From COE1 sp964387365 (lineage in GTDB: Bacteria > Bacillota > Clostridia > Lachnospirales > Lachnospiraceae): a stretch of DNA of 47,220 nt. The position numbers and the translations under genes are program-made. How positions within the stretch are numbered: position 1 is the first letter of the stretch; each line of letters opens with the position of its first letter. Below, in pieces: positions 8,502-17,015 of the stretch. Location of the stretch: positions 1 to 47,220 of the forward strand of contig CAYLWP010000004.1 in the NCBI GenBank assembly GCA_964387365.1. The letters are read 5' to 3'. Below the pieces are notes generated by a model. That model was not told where the DNA came from and made no database searches. It saw only the letters and a list, made by a program, of their open reading frames with translations.

Positions 8502-9062
8502 ATGACTAAACTATCTATTCATTTAAGAAAATCCATGATTACCGCTATCTGTATGGCTCTTTGCGTAGTGCTTCCATTGGCATTTCATGTGATACCGGAC
8601 GGTGGTACACTGTTTTCGCCCATGCATTTTCCTGTTTTCCTGTGCGGAATTGTATGCGGCTGGCAATATGGCTTGCTATGTGGGCTTCTGGGTCCGGTGC
8701 TTTCCGGCTTTATCACAGGAATGCCCGGAATCGGTTATCTGCCTACTATGATGCTTGAGCTTGCACTTTACGGTTTTATATCCGGTTTGCTTATCGCCAT
8801 TGTACGCACCGGCAAAAAAACAACGGATATCTATATTTCTCTGGTTACCGCAATGCTTGTCGGTCGTGCTATTACCGGCTTGGTAAGAGCCTTTATCTTT
8901 GCACCGGGAAGTCTTTCCATTCAGATATGGGCTGCTTCCTATTTTGTATCCTGTCTGCCGGGAATCATTGTTCAGCTGGTACTGCTTCCGATTCTGTATC
9001 ATGCTTTGAAGCGCGCGGGACTTCTTCCCGAACAGATGGTACAGACAATACAAACTGCATAA
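8502..9062 (+). CDS. ECF transporter substrate-binding (S) component
   Basis: A 186-residue membrane protein with about six hydrophobic segments, typical of ECF-family S components that capture vitamins or other micronutrients for the shared EcfAA'T module (not encoded here). Features include an early PLAFHVIPDGG loop, PMHFPVFLCGIVCGWQYGL, and glycine/proline-rich loops such as GMPGIGYLPTMM. Start chosen at ATG 8502, preceded by AAAGGA; upstream in-frame codons would run through the leader terminator. The substrate cannot be read from the sequence. Expression is probably controlled by the leader RNA. Confidence 0.82.
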   Translation: MTKLSIHLRKSMITAICMALCVVLPLAFHVIPDGGTLFSPMHFPVFLCGIVCGWQYGLLCGLLGPVLSGFITGMPGIGYLPTMMLELALYGFISGLLIAIVRTGKKTTDIYISLVTAMLVGRAITGLVRAFIFAPGSLSIQIWAASYFVSCLPGIIVQLVLLPILYHALKRAGLLPEQMVQTIQTA

Positions 9063-9068
9063 AAAAAC

Positions 9069-9127
9069 GTGCGCCGCCGGGCGCACCCTCTTAAAAGGGA
9101 GACTGAACGAATCAGTCTCCCTTATCT
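9069..9127. terminator. Double-hairpin bidirectional terminator
   Basis: Two adjacent hairpins between convergent genes: GTGCGCC(9069-9075)/GGCGCAC(9080-9086), and a perfect 10-bp stem GGGAGACTGA(9097-9106)/TCAGTCTCCC(9112-9121) followed by TTATCTTT. A-rich sequence before the first hairpin would give a U-tract for the opposite strand. It would end both the ECF transcript and the GH5 transcript. Confidence 0.8.
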
Positions 9128-10369
9128 TTACTTCAACGCGTCCTTCATAAAATACAGAACCGCCTTTTTCTCTTTAAAATTCTTCGTCTGCAACACCTCT
9201 CCCCACTTTGCCATCATCATTTCATAGGTATCGTTCTGCAGGTCAACATCCCATGCATCTTCACCAAAATACCAGAAAAAGGTATCCTGATCGTAATCGG
9301 TACCCTTGTAGGTCCATGTCGTCCAGCTGATACTTTTTGCCTGACAAATAGCAATACCGTTCAGGTTCTGGAACTCGCCGACATATCCTGCGACACCATA
9401 CTTTGCCATAGTATCTGCTATTGACTGTGTCTGTATTTCAAAGTTTTCGTTATCATCATACAAATGTGCCTGATACATCATATTCTCCCAGCCAACGGTT
9501 GCCGGATCCGGAAGATTCGTAATACGCCAGATTCCCTCTGCGGTGATAACGTGTCGGTTATCTATTGCGCGGATTGCCTTTATCATGCGGTCATAGATTG
9601 CATTGGACATTTCCCAGGATTCCTTTTGCCAAGGGTCATAGCTGTGCTCACCCTCATAGCCGCTATTATTTTGCGGCTCGTTCATGATATCGTAAGCTGC
9701 CACAACAGGATTATCCTTGTATCTTGCCGCTATGGTAGTCCATAACAGCTCCATGGTATTCTGACAGGTTTCATCTGTATAGAGGTCGTTCTTCCCCAAG
9801 GTACCGCAGCAATGATCCATGCTCTGTCCGCCTGGACATCCGTGCATATCTAAAATAACGTACATGCCGTTTTTCCCCGCCTGTTCAATTGCCCAGTCAA
9901 GTCTCTGAAATCCCGGATTCTGATCCGGATTCTCTGTAATCCAGGTTCCCTGCGTATCCTTCATAAAATTGCGATACCAGAATGGAATTCTGATTACATT
10001 ACAGCCCATGTCTGCAATATTTTTCATATCCCACTCCGTAATCCAGTTATCCTGATAAGACTCTATCAGCTTTGCTGTTTTTTCATATCCAAATCTGGAT
10101 TCGAGTACCTCAAGTGTATCGAGATTTGCCCACTTTCTGTTTTCACCGTTTACCGGACACATCCAGCTCTCCTGCAAGAGCCAGCCGCCCAGATTCACGC
10201 CCTGTAGAAGCACCTCCTCGCCGTTCTCGGTCATCAGCTTTCCGCTCTCCACATGCAGAAAATCCTCTTCTGTAATTTTATTTTTTCCGGCCAATACCAC
10301 AAATCCGCCTACTACCGCTGCCAATGCAAGCACACCGGCTGCTGCAAAACACATCATTTTCTTTTTCAT
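9128..10369 (-). CDS. Membrane-anchored GH5 endo/exo-glucanase
   Basis: A 413-residue glycoside hydrolase family 5 protein. An N-terminal hydrophobic segment (about 5-27) without a clear cleavage site or lipobox suggests a membrane anchor with the enzyme outside the cell. The (beta/alpha)8 catalytic domain shows LQGVNLGGWLLQESW (about 50-65), LDMHGCPGG, the acid/base Glu in NEPQNN (about 230) and the nucleophile Glu in GEFQ (about 331). GVNLGGWL resembles exo-beta-1,3-glucanase-like GH5 enzymes, but exact specificity is not certain. Start chosen at ATG 10369 after GAGGGAG; a longer in-frame start exists but would precede the signal segment by 31 residues. It is a single-gene transcript with its own promoter. 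Confidence 0.88.
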   Translation of the reverse strand: MKKKMMCFAAAGVLALAAVVGGFVVLAGKNKITEEDFLHVESGKLMTENGEEVLLQGVNLGGWLLQESWMCPVNGENRKWANLDTLEVLESRFGYEKTAKLIESYQDNWITEWDMKNIADMGCNVIRIPFWYRNFMKDTQGTWITENPDQNPGFQRLDWAIEQAGKNGMYVILDMHGCPGGQSMDHCCGTLGKNDLYTDETCQNTMELLWTTIAARYKDNPVVAAYDIMNEPQNNSGYEGEHSYDPWQKESWEMSNAIYDRMIKAIRAIDNRHVITAEGIWRITNLPDPATVGWENMMYQAHLYDDNENFEIQTQSIADTMAKYGVAGYVGEFQNLNGIAICQAKSISWTTWTYKGTDYDQDTFFWYFGEDAWDVDLQNDTYEMMMAKWGEVLQTKNFKEKKAVLYFMKDALK

Positions 10370-10408
10370 CTGTACTCCCTCGTTAAAAATAGATATATTC
10401 TCGTTCGT

Positions 10409-10423
10409 AAACACTTCGTGTTT
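10409..10423. promoter_or_regulatory. Inverted repeat between promoter and start of the GH5 gene
   Basis: A perfect 6-bp inverted repeat, AAACAC(10409-10414) and GTGTTT(10418-10423), separated by TTC. It lies about 25 bp downstream of the predicted transcription start of the GH5 gene, a position where a repressor could act. The binding protein is unknown. Confidence 0.35.
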
Positions 10424-10447
10424 CTTCACTGTGACGTTTACGCCTGA

Positions 10448-10477
10448 ATTGTACCATAACATCCTGTTTTAAAGCAA
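10448..10477 (-). promoter_or_regulatory. Promoter of the GH5 gene
   Basis: On the minus strand, TTGCTT (10477-10472), an 18-base spacer and TACAAT (10453-10448), with TGG just before the -10 (extended -10 type). The in-frame upstream extension of the GH5 gene would overlap this promoter, which supports the shorter start. Confidence 0.6.
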
Positions 10478-10502
10478 GATACAAGAGCCGCTCACATTCC
10501 CT

Positions 10503-11363
10503 CTAAATCAATGCTATCAGCTTCTTCAGTATCGGATTTTTGGAAATATCCTTATAAAATACACCATATGACAAGGTAATATTTCCTTCCACCGGAATAC
10601 ATACAATCTCTTCTTCCGCAGAAAGAAGCTCAGGAAACAGTCCGATTCCGTAATTTGCTTTAATTAATGCCAGCATGATTTGCGGAGTTTCACAAAAATA
10701 GGTAGATTCCGGCGGAATCATATGCATAATACTGTTCTGAATGGCAGCTAATTTTGCAGGAACACCATAAGCATTACATATAACAATATCCTCCGACCTC
10801 ATCTCTTTCGTGGTTATCTCTTTTTTTTGAGCAAAAGGATGCGTTTTGGGTACTGCACAGCAGACCTTGATTTCAGTCAATTCTTTATAATGCATTCCAT
10901 CACGCATGGGAATATCATCCCTGAATCCGAATAACAAATCGATATCACCGTGCATAAATAAGCTTATGATTGCTCTGGACTGAATGGTACGCAGATAGGG
11001 ATGTACGCTTGGCAGCTTCTCTTTGCATGTGCAGAGAAGCTTTGTCAGCATTGTAAGCTCAGCTTCGTTCGTACAGCCAATGGATACAATCTGCACATTG
11101 GATTTTGACTGGCTTTTCAGTTTTAATGAGGCCATCTGCAATTTTCCCACGATTTCTTTTGCATCGTTTAAAAATATCGTACCTGACGGTGTCAGGGAAA
11201 CCATTCTTGTAGAGCGGCGCAGTAACGTTGTACCTAATTCCTCTTCCAGAGAGTGAATCTGTCTGGATACCGCTGACTGTGTTATATTGAGAATCTCTGC
11301 CGCCCTTGCAAAGCTTAGGTTTTCTGCCACCAGTATAAAGCTTTCTAATTGTTGCGTATTCAT
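10503..11363 (-). CDS. LysR-family transcriptional regulator
   Basis: A 286-residue LysR regulator. The N-terminal winged helix-turn-helix (about 1-60) reads SFARAAEILNITQSAVSRQIHSLEEELG. The C-terminal effector-binding domain (about 90-286) has the usual two-lobed layout. It is divergent from an MFS efflux gene, and an ATTAATG-N9-CATTAAT palindrome lies in the shared intergenic region. LysR proteins usually control the adjacent divergent gene in response to a small ligand; here that would be drug or metabolite efflux. The ribosome binding site GAGGTGA is well placed. Confidence 0.93.
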   Translation of the reverse strand: MNTQQLESFILVAENLSFARAAEILNITQSAVSRQIHSLEEELGTTLLRRSTRMVSLTPSGTIFLNDAKEIVGKLQMASLKLKSQSKSNVQIVSIGCTNEAELTMLTKLLCTCKEKLPSVHPYLRTIQSRAIISLFMHGDIDLLFGFRDDIPMRDGMHYKELTEIKVCCAVPKTHPFAQKKEITTKEMRSEDIVICNAYGVPAKLAAIQNSIMHMIPPESTYFCETPQIMLALIKANYGIGLFPELLSAEEEIVCIPVEGNITLSYGVFYKDISKNPILKKLIALI

Positions 11364-11377
11364 CTTATAATCACCTC

Positions 11378-11402
11378 TATTAATGCGTTTTTCTCATTAA
11401 TA
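11378..11402. promoter_or_regulatory. Palindromic operator between lysR-type and MFS genes
   Basis: Perfect 8-bp arms, TATTAATG (11378-11385) and CATTAATA (11395-11402), separated by 9 bp. The dyad contains the T-N11-A style typical of LysR-type binding sites and sits between two divergent genes, just upstream of the regulator's ribosome binding site. It is the best candidate for an autoregulatory and activating site. Confidence 0.6.
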
Positions 11403-11482
11403 ATACCGTTATTTCACTTCACTTTCAAGGGAAAAAATGCGAAAATTACTATTTGGAACATTTACATAAGGAGGTTTTAGTA

Positions 11483-12889
11483 ATGGAAACTAATGAAAAA
11501 ATGTCCAGAGCTAAGGTAGAACATCCGTATCTTGCGATGATGGGATTGTATCTGGGCACATTTGTAGGTATGTTTGGCGAAACAGCTCTTAATATTGCTT
11601 TACCGCAGTTATCTGAGATATTTCAGGTAGATCCGTCCCTCATGCAGTGGATGGTAGTAGGTCATATGTTGATCATCGGTCTGGTATTACCGTTTGCCAG
11701 TCTGTTAATGAAGTGGTTCCCTGTTCGCAAGTTAACACTTTTTGCACTGGGTATCTTTGCAGTCGGTTCGCTAATCAGCGGATTTGCAACAAGCTTTCCT
11801 ATGCTGCTTTTCGGAAGAATGGTACAGGGTGTTGGCCCGGGATTAATCCTTCCGATGATGTTTGCATTGGTACTTGAGGTATTCCCACCACAGAAGATTG
11901 GTGCAGCAATGGGTACCTGTTCCTTAATCGTCATGTTTGCTCCTGCAGTCGGACCGACTCTGGCAGGCTTTATTATCGGAGTATTATCCTGGAGATGGAT
12001 TTTCTTTTTTTTTGCAATTATTTTAATTATCGGATTTGTCTTTGCAGCTAAGTTTATGGTTAACCCTTACGAGCTTACAAAGCCGGCGATTGATGCATTA
12101 TCATGCGTACTTTCTGTTATCGGCTTTGGCGGTCTTGTAATCGGTGTTGGTCTTGCAAGCTCTTACGGATGGTTATCCGCACCGGTATTAATCTCCCTGA
12201 TTCTTGGTATTGTATGTATTGAATTATATGTCAGAAGACAGCTTCAGATGGAGACTCCTGTTTTAAACATGAATGCATTCAAGAATCCGGGATTCCGTGT
12301 AGGTGCTATTTGCGTTATGCTTGCCTTCGGTATTACCATGTCAGCTATGTACCTGATGCCACAGTATATGCAGAACGGTCTTCTTCTTGACATTACACTG
12401 GTAGGTATTGTTTTATTCCCGGGTGGATGTATGAACGCTGTATTTTCATTAATATCAGGTAAGTTATATGATAAGATTGGACCTAAGGGACCTGCAGTAT
12501 GTGGTTTCCTTCTGTCTGCTGTCGGAGCTGCCCTGCTTCTGACAACAACTCCGGAAACAGCAACATGGTTTGTTATTCTTTGTCATTGTATTTTACTTAT
12601 TGGTGTACCTCTTGCAATGTCCCCGTCCCAGACAAGCGGACTGAATTCATTGCCGGCTGAATTATCTCCTGATGGTAGTACTATTCTGAACACCATGCAG
12701 CAGGTATGGGGTGCCGTTTGTACTGCAATCGCAACCAGCCTTCTCGGTATTGGCAGAAATGCATATGTAGGTGAAGATGCTACAGGAGCGTTCTCTTTCA
12801 CAAACGGATTCCACTATAGTCTGTTCTTTACATTGGCATTGGCAGTCATTGGATTTTTCCTTGCAATGAAGCTTAAGAAGAAACAGTAA
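11483..12889 (+). CDS. MFS multidrug efflux transporter (EmrB/QacA-like, DHA2 type)
   Basis: A 468-residue integral membrane protein with about 14 hydrophobic segments, the size and layout of drug:H+ antiporters of the DHA2 group. Motifs include LNIALPQLSEIF in helix 1, WMVVGHMLIIGLVLPFASLL with the loop before helix 3, GRMVQGVGPGLILP, and the antiporter motif C-like GPTLAGFI. Start chosen at ATG 11483 because AGGAGG lies eight bases upstream. Divergent from a LysR regulator, which probably controls it. Substrate unknown. Confidence 0.92.
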   Translation: METNEKMSRAKVEHPYLAMMGLYLGTFVGMFGETALNIALPQLSEIFQVDPSLMQWMVVGHMLIIGLVLPFASLLMKWFPVRKLTLFALGIFAVGSLISGFATSFPMLLFGRMVQGVGPGLILPMMFALVLEVFPPQKIGAAMGTCSLIVMFAPAVGPTLAGFIIGVLSWRWIFFFFAIILIIGFVFAAKFMVNPYELTKPAIDALSCVLSVIGFGGLVIGVGLASSYGWLSAPVLISLILGIVCIELYVRRQLQMETPVLNMNAFKNPGFRVGAICVMLAFGITMSAMYLMPQYMQNGLLLDITLVGIVLFPGGCMNAVFSLISGKLYDKIGPKGPAVCGFLLSAVGAALLLTTTPETATWFVILCHCILLIGVPLAMSPSQTSGLNSLPAELSPDGSTILNTMQQVWGAVCTAIATSLLGIGRNAYVGEDATGAFSFTNGFHYSLFFTLALAVIGFFLAMKLKKKQ

Positions 12890-12908
12890 CACATAATACC
12901 AGAAAAAC

Positions 12909-12930
12909 CACCGGTTTGCCGGTGATTTTT
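12909..12930. terminator. Intrinsic terminator between MFS gene and GH87-like pseudogene
   Basis: CACCGG(12909-12914)-TTTG-CCGGTG(12919-12924) followed by ATTTTT on the plus strand and preceded by AAAAACC, which becomes a U-tract for the minus strand. It can end transcription of both convergent genes. Confidence 0.8.
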
Positions 12931-12934
12931 CTTT

Positions 12935-15900
12935 CTACTTCGCAATTAAAATCATTACATCCGTCAATTCCTTTATCATTAATGCCACATTTCCGATTTC
13001 ATTTACGACCATTGCTTTATTAAGCTGATAATTTCCTGTTACTAAGTTTTTGCTGAACAGATATGCTGTCTTTCCTGCAAACTCAGCTCCTATATTCATA
13101 TGAAGTCCAATCTCATAAGATAACTGCTTCTCCTGAACCGGCTGAACATGGAAGGAATCAAAGTCTGCTGCAAGGTCTGCAACCTTTTTCATGGCAGAGC
13201 CTAATCTAAGGTCTTCCCCTGCCATACCGAGTGCCTCAGTATCAATACTAAATCCGATACCGTTTCCCAGATGTGCCATGATATACATATTTCTTCCAAA
13301 ATACTTTCTCATAAGGTCAAGCTTTAAGATTGCTTTTTCATCCTTGAAAACAAGATTTTCATAATTCGGATTCGCTGTTGCTGCCTTTTCCGGGTCAATT
13401 ACAACCACAGGTGCTGACGGCTTTGGTGCCGGCTTGCTCTCACTATTGCTGCTGTTATCAAAGCTGTTGTCTGAGCCGGTGTTGCCTGTGTTTTCGCTAC
13501 CTGCTGCTTCTCCCTTATTATCCCCTTCTTTGTTTTCCTCGTCCTTGATTTCAACCTCTTCTTCGGTTAAAACAAAGTTTGCGTTATCGCTGTGAATGGT
13601 TTCACCGGAAAGATTCTTTACAGTAAGCTTTCCTACCTTACAGGAACCGTTTTCCTTACCAAAGATATAGATTCCGTCTGTTGCTCCATCAATCACGTTG
13701 TTCTGGTGATTTACACCGGTAAGTATATTACCACACTCTAAGAGAATACCTTCGTATGTGCTGTCCTTCATGGTATTGTTGTACACATTGTAGGTTGCGT
13801 CCATTTTTCCGTTGTAAGCTGCCCAAAGCCAGATTGCACCGATTGGATAATTCTCATCTGTCTGCTACATTTCCGGAACCGCCGTAAATGGCAACACCAT
13901 TTGCAAGAGTTGGTACCTGAATGGTATTGTGTGTGATGGTATTACCTGAACAGTCAGCCAACCATGGCCAGATGGCGATACAGTCATCACCTGTATTTCT
14001 TACACTGTTATTACGCACTGTTGCATTGTGTGTTCCTGAGCAAAGGTTAATTCCGTCTGCGTATGTATTACGGAGACGGCATCCCTGAATGACAAGATTC
14101 TCGGTATTAGCGCTCCATACGCCAACCCTGATATGCTCCATCCAGATATTCTGAATGGTTACATTCGTTGCTCTTCCTGTGCCTTCAAATCCTGCCAGTT
14201 CTCCGCTGTCATCACGTACAGAAGATACACCTGTCATTGCAAAATCATAGAACTTACAGGTTGCCTTGTAATGGAAGGAAACACCTGCACCTACCAGATT
14301 GGTATGCCACATTCCGGCACCGCGGATGGTTACACCATCTACCTTTAATGCCTGCTCTTCTACTAAGTCGAAGGTTCCTGCCGAAATCCGTAACGGATAA
14401 ACTGTCTTTTGGCTGCTCAAGCGGTGCTCCTACAAGCTCACACTCGATAAAGTCGTTTATATAATTTTCTGCTGTGTCTCCGGCATCCTTCTGCAATCTG
14501 ATTGTTGTTCCGGCCGGAAGCTTTTCATCAAATAAGGTTCTTATTTCATCAAAATAACGATGTGGCTGTTCACTCTTTGGATTGTTGTTATACGGATAAC
14601 CGCCATATACCCATGCATACTTGGAGGTCAGCTCTAAGTCCTTGGCCTCTTTTCCGTCAATATACATGCTTAAACTTGCTTCAATACCCTTTCCGTCTGC
14701 ACTGTCAGGCATATTGTAACGTAATGCCAAGCTGTTAGCCGGTTTGGTTAATGTAAATTCTACATAGTCACCTGTATCCTCTAACTTCACTGCCTGTCGT
14801 CCGCTTGCTTCTGACTGAACGGACTCTCTGTATGCAGCAGCCTTCTCTAATACTTCCGCATTGGTTTTTGCTTCCTCTGCTTCGTATGCCGTGTAAGGTA
14901 ACGCTGCGCCTGCTCCGTTATAAGTCACATGATAATTTGCTAAATCTACATTTGGTCCGTTCTCACAGCCATCATCATACGTATCCTTTGCGGCTGCCTC
15001 TTCTGCTTCTTCCTGTGTTGCAAATACTTCACCGGTAACTGTGACATATACTTTTACCTTATCTGTAATCTCAATATCTTCTGTCTGGTTAATACCATCG
15101 TTGAAGATAATCTTGAACGGTGTTTCCTCGGAAGCTGTAACCTGAACCATAACCTTCCACCAGTTTTCACCAAGCTCGGTAGCCTTCTCTGCCGCCTTTC
15201 CGGACCATCCTGCACCTACTGTATAAGCTTCTTCACCATCTTCCACGAATACGTAAGCATTGATATTACCCCAGCCTCTGCTGTTGTAGAAGAACAGCTC
15301 TGTCATCAGGCTCGGATCACCAAGACCTTCTGCAAGCTCTGCTTCTGTCTTAGAGCCGTATACTGCCTTAGAACCTGTTACATATACCTGTCTTTCATTT
15401 GGTATCTGAAGCTCTGTACGTTCAGAGTCTGCTGTGGTATTAAAGAAAATAATACTAAATGCCGGTTTTGCCGGTACGGTTACCTTATACCATAAATCAC
15501 CAAGCTCAGGTGCTTCCTCGGGAGTTACACCCAGCCACGGACCAAGTGCCTCGCCAACACCGTAAACATACGCTCCAAGACTTGGCCACTCTTTATTATT
15601 CAGAAAATAAACTACGGTTTCTCTTATGATTCCTACAGAAGCCTCTGCCTCTCTCAATGTGGAGAAAAGCTCTGCATTTCCTGTTACATAATTATCTTTG
15701 TAATTGTTAATCTCAATACCATTAATCTGGTCTGCACCATTATCATTGAAAATAACGATAAACGGTTCTACTGACGCATTCTGCGGAATGGTTACCTGCC
15801 ACCAGTTCTCACCCAAGTCGGTTGCCTCTGTTGCTTCAAAGCCCGGCCATGAAGAACCGCCGATTGCAGTGTCATTTGCATATGCATGTGCATAGATATC

Positions 15901-16756
15901 CTCCATTCCTGTATTGTTCAGGAACTAGATGGTTGTTTCTGTATCATATACGGCTGCTTCTGCTGCTTCCTGTGACTTGTAGGAATTAGCGGTAATAGTT
16001 ACATAAAGATTATCTGCTTCTGAAATATAAAGCTCCGCACGCTGTGCATCATTATCCTTATTAAAGAAAATAATGCTGTATGGCGGCAATTCGCTTACAC
16101 CTACCTTTACCCAGTCACCGCCTAATTCATCAGCCGGCTCTGCTACTGTGCTTCCCCAGCCTCCAAGTACTTCACCTTTATCTCCGTAGATATATGCGCC
16201 TACCTCAGCCCAGCCTTCGCTGTTTAAGAAGTAAATGGCCTTTATGTCTGACGGCTCTTCAGATTCTGTTGATTCTTCGGATTCTGTTGATTCTTCAGAT
16301 TCTGTTGATTCTTCAGATTCGCTTGGATTTTCTGCAGGCTCTTCCGTCTTTATTGTAGCTTCTGCATCCTCCTGTGATGTATATGCTTTTGCATCTATTG
16401 TTACATATACATGATCCGCATCCGGTATCAAAAGCTCTGCACGCTCCGAATCATTAGCCTTATTAAAGAAAATAATATTGAATGCCGGTGTATTACCTGC
16501 TTCCACCTTTATCCAATTATCTTCGGCTGACTCTGCCATTACCCCCGGCCAGCCTCCTAACAGCTCTCCCTTTTCACCATAAACATACGCCCCCCACTTC
16601 ATCCCAGCCTTCACTGTTCAGGAAATATACGGTTGTTGTCTCTTTGGTTTCCTCCGCCTGTACTATGTTCATATTAGTACCGCATACAGATAATACAATC
16701 ATGCATACGCATAAAATATGTGCCAGCACCCTTTTCCAATAACCCTTTCTTTTCAT
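12935..16756 (-). pseudogene. Decayed secreted multi-CBM26, CBM35-like, GH87-like alpha-glucanase
   Basis: One broken gene read leftwards. It starts with a signal peptide (MKRKGYWKRV..., 16756), then five related CBM26-like starch-binding repeats (motif YFLNSEGW..VGAYVYG), a linker of repeated STESEE units (about 16250-16330), a CBM6/CBM35-like domain (about 15000-14430), and a beta-helix resembling GH87 with ADGIN and RNTGDDCIAIW. An Asp/Ser-rich linker and a C-terminal domain follow. Four lesions interrupt it: an extra G in a six-G run (16590-16595), an in-frame TAG where repeats have Tyr (15925-15927), a deletion of the start of the catalytic domain (junction about 14378-14389) and a net frameshift near 13855-13865. 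GH87 enzymes cut alpha-1,3-glucan or mycodextran. It is unlikely to yield active enzyme. Confidence 0.82.
16250..16330 (-). repeat. Short coding repeats (STESEE linker)
   Basis: Tandem copies of a 15-bp unit encoding STESE-like pentapeptides link two carbohydrate-binding modules in the GH87-like pseudogene. Acidic Ser/Thr/Glu linkers are usual in secreted multi-module hydrolases. Confidence 0.75.
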
Positions 16757-16780
16757 ATCATACCTCGCTTTAACATAGTG

Positions 16781-16794
16781 GTTAACCGTTTAAC
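16781..16794. promoter_or_regulatory. LacI-family-type operator, proximal
   Basis: GTTAACCGTTTAAC is a 12-of-14 palindrome centred on CG, the form bound by LacI/GalR-family sugar repressors. It lies about 25-38 bp upstream of the start codon of the GH87-like gene. No LacI-family regulator is encoded in the window. Confidence 0.55.
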
Positions 16795-16808
16795 TAAATG
16801 CTATAAAA

Positions 16809-16840
16809 TTTACCTGATTCATACTGCATAATCAGGTAAA
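16809..16840 (-). terminator. Leader hairpin upstream of the GH87-like gene (possible attenuator)
   Basis: A perfect 10-bp stem, TTTACCTGAT(16809-16818)/ATCAGGTAAA(16831-16840), with a 12-base loop. On the minus strand the stem is followed by TTTTATAG, so it may end transcription prematurely within the leader. The short U-tract makes strength uncertain. Confidence 0.5.
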
Positions 16841-16889
16841 CTATCGTTGCATCCCAACATATATTGTACCGTCTGATTCAACCTCATCA

Positions 16890-16903
16890 GTTAAACGTTT
16901 TGC
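16890..16903. promoter_or_regulatory. LacI-family-type operator, distal
   Basis: GTTAAACGTTTTGC matches GTTAAACGTTTAAC in 12 of 14 positions. It covers about +8 to +21 of the predicted transcript and is centred 109 bp from the second operator, so repression by looping is possible. Confidence 0.55.
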
Positions 16904-16917
16904 CTATTGATGGCTTC

Positions 16918-16946
16918 ATCATAAGCGAAGTATACACTTTTGTCAA
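16918..16946 (-). promoter_or_regulatory. Strong promoter of the GH87-like gene
   Basis: On the minus strand, TTGACA (16946-16941), a 17-base spacer and TATGAT (16923-16918): one mismatch from full consensus. Transcription would start near 16911, giving a leader of about 155 nt that contains both operators and the hairpin. Confidence 0.8.
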
Positions 16947-17015
16947 TGGATTTGCTGTTTTATGATTTTATTTCCAGCACTTTGCACAATTTATTCTATT
17001 CTTTATTGCCTACAT

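Noticed and set aside
8676..9086. Minus-strand 136-residue open frame opposite the ECF gene
   Set aside because: It is rich in His, Lys and Cys with no recognisable domain, lacks a ribosome binding site and is antisense to a clear membrane protein.
13854..14420. Separate 188-residue beta-helix gene
   Set aside because: It is an internal piece of the GH87-like pseudogene; its apparent start is created by the deletion junction.
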